From Alphaproteobacteria bacterium (GTDB taxonomy: Bacteria > Pseudomonadota > Alphaproteobacteria > Rhizobiales > Aestuariivirgaceae), in contig JAJRRZ010000101.1 of assembly GCA_024279045.1 (NCBI GenBank), positions 1 through 12,228 on the forward strand: a stretch of DNA of 12,228 nucleotides. Reading direction: 5' to 3'. The position numbers were made by a program, and so were the translations under genes. Under the pieces are notes generated by a model, which saw nothing but the letters and a program-made list of their open reading frames with translations, had not been told where the DNA came from and made no database searches. The stretch's first letter is position 1, and each line of letters opens with the position of its first letter. Below are positions 7,247 to 12,228 of the stretch, piece after piece.

Positions 7247-7726
7247 ATGAAACGTGGCGCACCCGCAAGCAACTGTCCAGCCTGCAATCTCCCTTCCGCC
7301 AACCGCCGCCGGCTGCTGCTGGCGCTGGCCGGATGTTCCGCCGCGGTGCTGCTGCCCGCCTGCCAGCCCACCGTGCTGCATCACGGCTATCTGCCGCGCA
7401 AAGACGACCTGGAACAATTGCGCGAGGGCATGAGCAAGGCCGAAGTGGAAGCACTGCTCGGCTCGCCCTCCACCACCGCCACCATCGATACGGTCAACGA
7501 CAGCTATTACTACATCTCCAGCACCATGAAACAGACCGCCTTCCTGAAGCCGCAAGAGGTGGACCGCCGCGTGCTGGCCATCCGTTTCAACAAGGCCGGA
7601 CTGGTGAAGAGCTTTGCCGTCTATGGCCTGCAGGACGGGCAGGTGGTCAACATCAACGATCGCAAGACCCCTGCCGCCGGCAAGGAACTGGGCGTCCTGG
7701 AAAGCATCTTCAGCCGCTACAAATGA
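7247..7726 (+). CDS. bamE: BamE-like outer membrane lipoprotein (SmpA/OmlA domain)
   Basis: BamE is the small lipoprotein of the BAM complex, which inserts beta-barrel proteins into the outer membrane. The product has 159 residues. It starts with an unusually long, Cys- and Arg-containing n-region (residues 1-22), then a hydrophobic stretch and a lipobox LPAC with Cys39 as the lipidated residue. The SmpA/OmlA fold follows: GYLPRKDDLEQLREGMSKAEVEALLGSPS, DSYYYISSTMKQTAFLKPQEVDRRVLAIRFNKAGLV and VYGLQDG. These segments match the family well. GGAG lies about 10 bases before the ATG. It is divergent from the chaperone-DUF177-plsX operon, its usual position in Alphaproteobacteria. NRRRLLLAL before the hydrophobic core resembles a weak twin-arginine motif, but Sec export is the default for this family. 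Confidence 0.9.
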   Translation: MKRGAPASNCPACNLPSANRRRLLLALAGCSAAVLLPACQPTVLHHGYLPRKDDLEQLREGMSKAEVEALLGSPSTTATIDTVNDSYYYISSTMKQTAFLKPQEVDRRVLAIRFNKAGLVKSFAVYGLQDGQVVNINDRKTPAAGKELGVLESIFSRYK

Positions 7727-7763
7727 GGTGGCGCGACATCGAGCTGGGTCCTGAGTGCTGTTC

Positions 7764-8474
7764 ATGGGCGACCTCATGAAATTCCGGCCTCGCCGCCGCA
7801 AACAGCGGGAGCGATGGTTGCTGCGCTGGGCCATGTTGCTCGTGGCGGGCGCTGTTCTGCTGGCACCCGCCACCGTCCTCAATGCACTGTCTCCACTGAC
7901 CAGTGTCATACCGCCCAATGTGCGCGAGAACCTGCACAACGTGGCACGACAGGCGCTGCAGCAGGTGGAAGTGCTGACCGGCTGGAATGCCACTACATGG
8001 ATGCCGCGGACATCATCTCGGCAAGGCGCCACGCGACAGCGCGCGGCATATGCCTCCAGCCTGCGTGGACGTGCGGAAGTGGTCGATGGCGATTCGTTGC
8101 GCCTGCGCGGGGTGGATATCCGCCTGCATGGCATCGATGCCCCAGAATTCCGGCAGACCTGCCGGGATTCATCCGGACGATCCTACGCCTGCGGCAAACG
8201 CGCCACAGCGCACCTGCGAAAATTCGTGGGGCAGCGCGAGATCACCTGCCATCGCATCACCACCGATCGCCATGGTCGCATGGTGGCGCGCTGCACCTTG
8301 CCCAACGGCGAGGACATCGGCCAGCACATGGTGCGTGATGGCTGGGCGGTGGCCTTCGTACGCTATTCGCGCGCCTATGTGAGCGATGAACGTGCCGCGC
8401 GTGCGGCGCGGCGCGGCATGTGGAGCGGACGCTTCATTCCGCCAGCAGCATGGCGGCGCACGCAGCGGCAATGA
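7764..8474 (+). CDS. Membrane-anchored thermonuclease-family (SNase) protein
   Basis: The product is about 236 residues: a basic N-terminus (KFRPRRRKQRERW), one hydrophobic segment at about residues 18-38 that is an anchor or uncleaved signal, a linker, and a C-terminal staphylococcal-nuclease domain. The catalytic set is complete by comparison with SNase: D110 in VVDGDSL, R120, D125 and E128 in IRLHGIDAPE, and R172 in DRHGR. Two CxxxxxxxxxC pairs (C133/C143) and C162/C177 could form disulfides outside the cytoplasm. Calcium-dependent cleavage of DNA or RNA is the family activity; the physiological role of such anchored forms is not known. Possible starts are GTG 7755, ATG 7764 and ATG 7776, none with a strong ribosome site. 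It lies 37 bp after bamE and 25 bp before the rhomboid gene, so the three may be co-transcribed. Confidence 0.88.
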   Translation: MGDLMKFRPRRRKQRERWLLRWAMLLVAGAVLLAPATVLNALSPLTSVIPPNVRENLHNVARQALQQVEVLTGWNATTWMPRTSSRQGATRQRAAYASSLRGRAEVVDGDSLRLRGVDIRLHGIDAPEFRQTCRDSSGRSYACGKRATAHLRKFVGQREITCHRITTDRHGRMVARCTLPNGEDIGQHMVRDGWAVAFVRYSRAYVSDERAARAARRGMWSGRFIPPAAWRRTQRQ

Positions 8475-8499
8475 CCCCGAAAAGGAAAGCGACCGGCAG

Positions 8500-9237
8500 A
8501 TGCTTGATACCGATGAACGGCAGCGAACCGCCTTCAATGCGCCCGGCCTGGTGCTGGCGCTGATTGCCACCTTTGTGCTGGTGCACCTGATACGTACGTT
8601 GTGGCTCACCCCGCAACAGGACGATTTCCTGCTGCTGACCTTCGCCATCATTCCCGAGCTGTATGATGCCTGGTTTTCCGGCATTCCCGCCAGCCGGTTT
8701 CCCGGTGGACTGGCAGGACTGCTGGCCGCGCCTTTCGGTCATTTCTTCCTGCATGCGAACTGGCCGCACGTCATCATGAACGCGCTGTGGTTGCTGGTGT
8801 TCGGCACTCCGGTGGCACGGCGGCTGGGGCCAGGCGGCTTTCTTGCCCTGACGCTGCTCTCGGCAGCTGCCGGCGCTCTGGCATTCATGGCTCTGCACTG
8901 GGGAGCTGCTGCATTGTTGCTGGGAGCGTCAGGTGGCGTGTCGGGCCTGATGGGGGCCAGCGTACGACTGATCTATGCCGATAACCTGCCGCTGACTGCA
9001 GGCCTGCGCCGGGATATGCGCACAGTGCGCCCATTGAGCTTCTGGCAGGCCCTCACTCTGCCCCGCCCGCGGATGTTCATCCTGGTATGGATCGGCATCA
9101 ATCTGGTCATCTCGTTCATCGGCTTCGGCATGGGAGGTGGCATCAATCGCATCGCCGGCGAAGCCCACATAGGCGGCTTCTTCGCCGGCATGGCGCTATT
9201 CGGCCTGTTCGACAAGCCCCGCCGTGGTCAATCGTGA
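8500..9237 (+). CDS. Rhomboid-family intramembrane serine protease
   Basis: Rhomboids cleave transmembrane substrates inside the bilayer with a Ser-His dyad. The product has 245 residues and about six membrane segments. The key motifs are all present: HxxxN in the second core helix (H90 and N94 in NWPHVIMNALW), the nucleophile S144 in GASGGVSG, and H223 in GEAHIGG. The active site thus looks intact. The family is typically 200-280 residues in bacteria. The ATG at 8500 has AAGGAAAG about 9 bases upstream; the longer in-frame start at 8386 would overlap the nuclease gene deeply and adds a non-hydrophobic, low-complexity leader, so I reject it. The last codons and TGA lie inside the dispersed palindromic element at 9226-9291. 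The substrate cannot be deduced. Confidence 0.93.
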   Translation: MLDTDERQRTAFNAPGLVLALIATFVLVHLIRTLWLTPQQDDFLLLTFAIIPELYDAWFSGIPASRFPGGLAGLLAAPFGHFFLHANWPHVIMNALWLLVFGTPVARRLGPGGFLALTLLSAAAGALAFMALHWGAAALLLGASGGVSGLMGASVRLIYADNLPLTAGLRRDMRTVRPLSFWQALTLPRPRMFILVWIGINLVISFIGFGMGGGINRIAGEAHIGGFFAGMALFGLFDKPRRGQS

Positions 9238-9291
9238 AAAAAGCCTTGTGGCAGACTCTGCCAGCCACAAATCCCTTCCTTCAGGGAAAGC
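9226..9291 (+). repeat. Dispersed palindromic intergenic element, copy 2
   Basis: This copy overlaps the last four codons and stop of the rhomboid gene. It reads GGTC-A-ATCGTGA, then the AAAAAGCCTTGTGGC core, GCCACAA at 9264-9270, and CAGGGAAA at 9282-9289, matching 1859-1923 in reverse orientation. The palindrome has decayed: TTGTGGC/GCCACAA (9246-9252 and 9264-9270) still pair, but the outer arm does not. A new short stem TCCCT/AGGGA (9272-9276 and 9283-9287) has no T tract after it. It may still act as a weak terminator between the convergent rhomboid and PilJ-like genes. Confidence 0.6.
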
Positions 9292-9312
9292 AAAGTGTTG
9301 TGAACAGGGGGA

Positions 9313-10200
9313 TCACCAGCTCTCCTCATACATCTTCACCACGTGGTCCATTTCCGCCAGGATTTTCAGGTTCATTGCTTCCAAGGCCGAAAGATCAGAC
9401 TGTTTTGCAGGCTTCTGCAGCATCGTACGGTATTGATCCCACAGCACCACTACCTTGTCCAGTTGGGCACGAATGGCCGGATCCTTCGTTGGTGGCAGTT
9501 CCTGCTCCTCATCCCCATCGCGCAGGCCCTTCAGCGTGCGATCGAACAGCGCCATGGTCTTCTTCAGTGCTGCGCGGTTCTTCTCCGGCTCAATTTCCAG
9601 CGCCGCCAACAAATATTCCTTGGCCATTTTCTGCGTCAGCATGCGCTGCCGGCCCGACAGATTGATGACCACCGCCAGTTCCGCCGTATCCGCTCCGGAG
9701 GCGCGTTCATACATTTTCACTGCCTTGTTCATTTCCACCAGCAGCGGCAGATTACGCTTCGCGATTTCCTCCAGCATGGCCTCGTCGGCCAATCCATCCA
9801 CCGCCGCGGCCACATAGGGTTTGAACGCCTTCCACAGTGTCAGCACCTTGTTCAACTGTTTCAGGATGGCCTCGTCGGAAGTTGGTGGCAGATGCTGTTC
9901 CTTGTCGCCTTTCATCAAGTTGATGAGCGTACGCTCGAACAGCGCCATGGTGGCGCGCAATTTCGCCCGCGTCTTTTCTGGTTGCACACCGAGCGCCATC
10001 AGCAGCGCTTCCTTGCTCATCTTCTGGATGAGCATGCGCTGTCGGCCAGACAAATTGATCTGTACCGCCAGCTCGTTGCTGGCCTGTTGCACGATACTGC
10101 CCAGTTGCGACAGATCGATGCCTTGTGCCTTTGCCGGCACAGCAGAAAACACCCCCAGAACAAGGAGAACAGGGGCCAGGCGAAGACGGATATGATGCAC
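9313..10200 (-). CDS. Secreted protein with two tandem PilJ/NarX-type sensor modules
   Basis: The product has 295 residues. Residues 1-25 are a Sec signal peptide (basic start, hydrophobic LAPVLLVLGVFSA, cleavage after AKA). The rest has no membrane segment, so it should be a soluble periplasmic protein. It is an internal duplication: the motif INLSGRQRML-I/T-QKM occurs at residues 48-60 and 179-191, followed in both halves by TMALF-E/D-RTL, a glycine-aspartate turn and LPPT, and ending VKMYE. This matches the type IV pili chemotaxis-transducer N-terminal (PilJ) domain. The motif resembles the nitrate-binding P-box of NarX/NarQ, where Asn, Gly, Arg and Met are shared, but here no kinase or transducer domain is attached. 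The GTG at 10200 is chosen because GGGAG lies 7 bases upstream and the signal peptide begins there. An FNR/NNR-type palindrome lies 65 bp upstream, and nnrS is next upstream on the same strand. Confidence 0.85.
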   Translation of the reverse strand: MHHIRLRLAPVLLVLGVFSAVPAKAQGIDLSQLGSIVQQASNELAVQINLSGRQRMLIQKMSKEALLMALGVQPEKTRAKLRATMALFERTLINLMKGDKEQHLPPTSDEAILKQLNKVLTLWKAFKPYVAAAVDGLADEAMLEEIAKRNLPLLVEMNKAVKMYERASGADTAELAVVINLSGRQRMLTQKMAKEYLLAALEIEPEKNRAALKKTMALFDRTLKGLRDGDEEQELPPTKDPAIRAQLDKVVVLWDQYRTMLQKPAKQSDLSALEAMNLKILAEMDHVVKMYEESW

Positions 10201-10265
10201 AATACTGAACTCCCGACAATATTCCACACACCCATCATCGCATGCCATGCCGGCCAACATGCATA

Positions 10266-10281
10266 TTTGACTTTTGTCAAA
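10266..10281. promoter_or_regulatory. FNR/FixK/NNR-type operator upstream of the PilJ-like gene
   Basis: TTTGAC-TTTT-GTCAAA is a perfect inverted repeat with 6-bp arms and 4-bp spacing. It fits the TTGA-N6-TCAA pattern recognised by the CRP/FNR superfamily (FNR, FixK, NNR/DNR). Its centre is 73 bp upstream of the GTG at 10200. A candidate -10 (GAATAT at 10219-10224, minus strand) would put the start of transcription near 10212 and the box at about -61.5, a normal activating position. The regulator itself is not in the window. Confidence 0.6.
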
Positions 10282-10342
10282 TGCAAACAAGGAGACTGCC
10301 ACAAGGGCAAATGCTCACGCACCTGCTCCAAAAGGAAAAATG

Positions 10343-11539
10343 TCAACCGCGCGCGAACTGATCCGGACGCGGACGGAAAAACATCGGTGCATAGCCGAAA
10401 GCGAACAACCAGAAAGCCAGAATGGCCAGGGTGGCCGAAAGGTGCCAGGCCATGAATGGCGGCAGCACCGCCGCCAGCACCCGCACCACACCACCGGCAA
10501 TGGCCAGCAGGTAGATGGCCAGCGTCAGCCCGTCCGCCGTCAGCGGCCTGCCGGAGTGGCCGCGGCTGGCGCGGGTCATTACCGCCAGCGTCATGGTGGT
10601 GATGGCGCCGGCGGTGAGCGCATGCAGCGCATCGGTGAACGGCCAGAAGCCGAAGATGCTCAGCCCCATCAACGCCATCCATGCCGCCAGCCACAGATAC
10701 CCGACGTGCAATATCCACACCAGCGGCTCGCGCACTGTCCGCCAGCCTTGCCAGCGCACAAGCCGCACCACATGCAACACCGCCGACACGGCGAACAGCA
10801 CGCCGGTGATCACCATGTCCGGCAGCGCTACCCATACCGCCAGCGCCAGCGCCGCGGCCAGCACCGCCATCTTGTCGAAGCCGCCGAACGGCGCGGGCAG
10901 CCGCGACTCTTCACGAATGCCTTGTTTCATCAGCCAGTTGCGGGTGAACGACGGCACGATGCGCCCACCGATGAGCATGATCAGACCCGCCACCAATGCC
11001 AGCGCCAGCCGCTCCGCCAGCGCTCCCAGCGCCACGCCCGTGGCCCATTCGGCATGAAACAGGCCATTGGCCAGCAGCAGCCCGCTGACCAGCACCGCCA
11101 CGACAATATTGCGGCGGTTCCCGCCAGCGATGATCTCGCGCCAGATGAGGAATGCCAGCAATGCCAGAAAAGCCATGTCCAGCAAGATGGCCAGCGGCGC
11201 AAAGCCGGCGGAGAAGAACATCGCCCCCCTGCCCGCCAGCCACAGCCCGAACAGCCCCAGCAGTGGCCGCCCCATGATAGGCATGCGCCCTGTCCAGTTG
11301 GGAATGGCAGTCAGCAGAAAACCCGTCATGGCGGCGGTAAAAAATCCGAAGATCATCTCGTGCATGTGCCAGTCGCGTGCCGAAAGGTGCGATGGCGGCG
11401 CAAATACGCCTGCCAGCATCAGCACCCAGGCAAGCAACAGCAAGCCACTAAACAGCCCGGCAGCAAAGAAGAAGGGACGAAAGGCGCGGGCCAGAAACAC
11501 ATCCATGGTGGAAGGCATGGCTTGACCGGACATGGGCAT
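10343..11539 (-). CDS. nnrS: NnrS family membrane protein (nitric-oxide response)
   Basis: NnrS proteins are polytopic haem- and copper-containing membrane proteins made under nitric-oxide stress or denitrification; they protect cells against nitrosative stress. The product has 398 residues with about twelve hydrophobic segments, the usual size. Family motifs are RAFRPFFFAAGLF near the N-terminus, ARDWHMHEMIFGF (His58 and His60), GFLLTAIPNWTGR, GGRIVPSFTRNWL, DALHALTAGAITTMTLAVMTRASRGHSGRPL, and the C-terminal AWHLSATLAILAFWLFAFGYAPMF. The ATG at 11539 is chosen because GGGAAAG precedes it by 2-8 bases and the conserved start follows; ATG 11518 is another option. The open frame extends to 11866, but that extension runs through the long hairpin and is not coding. 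The PilJ-like gene is 142 bp downstream on the same strand. I see no FNR-type box directly upstream of nnrS. Confidence 0.94.
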   Translation of the reverse strand: MPMSGQAMPSTMDVFLARAFRPFFFAAGLFSGLLLLAWVLMLAGVFAPPSHLSARDWHMHEMIFGFFTAAMTGFLLTAIPNWTGRMPIMGRPLLGLFGLWLAGRGAMFFSAGFAPLAILLDMAFLALLAFLIWREIIAGGNRRNIVVAVLVSGLLLANGLFHAEWATGVALGALAERLALALVAGLIMLIGGRIVPSFTRNWLMKQGIREESRLPAPFGGFDKMAVLAAALALAVWVALPDMVITGVLFAVSAVLHVVRLVRWQGWRTVREPLVWILHVGYLWLAAWMALMGLSIFGFWPFTDALHALTAGAITTMTLAVMTRASRGHSGRPLTADGLTLAIYLLAIAGGVVRVLAAVLPPFMAWHLSATLAILAFWLFAFGYAPMFFRPRPDQFARG

Positions 11540-11858
11540 CACTTTCCCGATAATTGTGGAACTGATGACATGGAGAGAACGAACATTGCCGGCTAGTCTG
11601 GTCTCAATAAATGAGTGCTTCTCATGGGCATTTTGGCAAAATAGCAGCGGTTTTTCGTTCGCGGGCAATAGTGGAGCTATTGGCAAGAACGAAAAACCGT
11701 CTGATATGAAGCCAAAATGCCCATGGGGAGTGCTCAAGTATTGAGTCCAGACCCTATACAATGCCAAGGCCCTTGTTGTGCAAGCCACGGCAAAAATGCA
11801 ACCACTCGCGACAAACAGCCCACCCCATGCCTTCCCCCTCCCGCACATCACCTTAGAG
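11540..11858. other. 319-bp divergent intergenic region upstream of nnrS
   Basis: This region separates nnrS (minus) from the 92-codon plus-strand gene and is visibly less GC-rich than its surroundings. About half of it is the 157-bp hairpin listed separately. TACAAT at 11757-11762 (plus strand) resembles a -10 hexamer but has no matching -35. The promoter of nnrS must lie between 11540 and the hairpin or inside it; I could not place it. Confidence 0.5.
11596..11752 (+). repeat. Long imperfect inverted repeat (157-bp hairpin; possible structured RNA or MITE)
   Basis: Two arms of about 65 bases pair around a short apical stem. From outside in, the paired blocks are GTCTGG (11596-11601/11747-11752), CTCAATA, TGAG, a 7-base block, a perfect 15-mer CATGGGCATTTTGGC (11623-11637/11711-11725), ATA, CAG, a perfect 13-mer CGGTTTTTCGTTC (11648-11660/11687-11699), and CAATAG/CTATTG (11666-11671/11677-11682) closed by TGGAG. 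I count about 60 Watson-Crick pairs. The four differences in the 7-base block are all G-U pairs if the plus strand is transcribed and A-C mismatches if the minus strand is. Weak continuation outwards is seen as CATTG/CAATG at 11584-11588 and 11759-11763. A fold-back MITE is the main alternative; CTA flanks both ends (11593-11595, 11754-11756) but this is too short to prove a target duplication. Confidence 0.75.
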
Positions 11859-12137
11859 ATGAGCATCTCGGCGAACGAGTTCTGCCGCCTTCTGAAGAAC
11901 TTGCCCGGCGAATCGGAATCTCTTCACCAGGATGCCATGCCGGGTATGGCCGCTTGGTGGCTCGAGAGTCCGGCGGGCAATGTCCGTATCACGTTTCGGT
12001 CAATGCCACCGCTCCGCCGCGGCGCATTGACATTGCCCCGCGCTCGCGTCGAGCTGGACATGGCTGCCCTGCCCGCGCAGGCACGCGCCACCTTTCTGGC
12101 CCGCTTCCGCCGTCATTTCCAGCGTGGCGGCGGCTGA
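11859..12137 (+). CDS. Small conserved-looking protein of unknown function
   Basis: I do not recognise a named family. From ATG 11859 the product has 92 residues, soluble, with no signal peptide or membrane segment. It starts with a predicted helix (SANEFCRLLKNLPG), has a central hydrophobic/aromatic segment (AAWWLESPAGNVRITF), then the Pro/Arg-rich stretch PPLRRGALTLPRARVELDM, and ends FLARFRRHFQRGGG. The last part resembles short uncharacterised alphaproteobacterial proteins I recall ending in a similar RF-x-R-x-FQRGGG tail, but I cannot confirm that. The alternative ATG at 11778 adds a Pro/Ala-rich leader and is less likely. The ribosome site is weak (TTAGAG next to the ATG). The gene is divergent from nnrS, follows the long hairpin, and is followed after 37 bp by a sigma-54 promoter on the same strand. 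Confidence 0.6.
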   Translation: MSISANEFCRLLKNLPGESESLHQDAMPGMAAWWLESPAGNVRITFRSMPPLRRGALTLPRARVELDMAALPAQARATFLARFRRHFQRGGG

Positions 12138-12174
12138 TTGCCCGCGCGTTCGCCCCTTTCCGGAGCGACACAAC

Positions 12175-12190
12175 TGGCACGAACCTTGCT
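12175..12190 (+). promoter_or_regulatory. Sigma-54 (RpoN) -24/-12 promoter
   Basis: TGGCAC-GAACC-TTGCT matches the sigma-54 consensus TGGCAC-N5-TTGC(A/T) at every fixed position. The GG at 12176-12177 and the GC at 12188-12189 have the required 10-bp spacing. Transcription would start near 12201 going right, out of the window. In Alphaproteobacteria such promoters often drive flagellar, nitrogen or denitrification genes; the target is not visible. Its enhancer-binding protein is expected to bind upstream, perhaps within the 92-codon gene. Confidence 0.7.
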
Positions 12191-12228
12191 GCTTTGCCTG
12201 CAGGAAGGGTCGATTCCCGATCTGGCAC

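Noticed and set aside
6598..7779. A 393-codon plus-strand frame spanning the chaperone gene and bamE
   Set aside because: It overlaps both genes in another frame and has no recognisable motif.
10274..11596. A 440-codon plus-strand frame opposite nnrS
   Set aside because: Gln/His/Arg-rich shadow of the NnrS membrane-protein reading frame.
11540..11866. Upstream extension of the nnrS frame to ATG 11866
   Set aside because: It runs through both arms of the long hairpin, is unlike NnrS N-termini, and a better ribosome site exists at 11539.
12150..12228. A T-arm-like GGGTCGATTCCC near the right edge suggesting a tRNA
   Set aside because: The loop is one base short of a canonical T loop and no acceptor, D or anticodon arm can be built upstream.
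1..12228. CRISPR arrays, rRNA genes, tRNA genes, transposase genes, prophage or toxin-antitoxin genes
   Set aside because: None was seen on either strand; no regularly spaced repeats and no transposase or recombinase motifs were found.

Overview
The window is a GC-rich chromosomal segment from an alphaproteobacterium. The argument is gene order: a ubiquinol-cytochrome c chaperone (CBP3 type), a DUF177/YceD protein, plsX, fabH, ihfA and a MerR-like regulator on one strand, with a bamE-like lipoprotein gene divergent from them. As far as I know this block is typical of Alphaproteobacteria, and the TopA C-terminal region fits too. I cannot name the genus. NnrS points to nitric-oxide or denitrification metabolism, and a near-consensus sigma-54 promoter closes the window.

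Layout: (1) 1-1803, the 3' part of topA on +, ending at a perfect bidirectional terminator hairpin. (2) 1960-7143 on -, transcribed right to left: CBP3-type chaperone, DUF177 protein (overlapping by ATGA), plsX, fabH, a 500-bp gap, ihfA, then the MerR-like regulator, which converges on topA. The block links cytochrome bc1 assembly, 23S rRNA/ribosome biogenesis, phospholipid and fatty-acid initiation, and nucleoid/regulatory proteins. (3) 7247-9237 on +: bamE-like lipoprotein, membrane-anchored staphylococcal-nuclease-like protein, rhomboid protease. (4) 9313-11539 on -: nnrS, then a secreted protein made of two tandem PilJ/NarX-like sensor modules. The second gene has a perfect FNR/NNR-type palindrome upstream. 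(5) 11540-12228: a 157-bp long imperfect hairpin, a 92-residue conserved-looking protein of unknown function on +, and a sigma-54 -24/-12 promoter for a gene beyond the window.

Most of the window is housekeeping. The parts that deserve attention are the right-hand third (the NnrS/P-box-protein locus with its FNR-type box, the long hairpin, and the RpoN promoter) and a dispersed palindromic element found downstream of both the MerR-like gene and the rhomboid gene.
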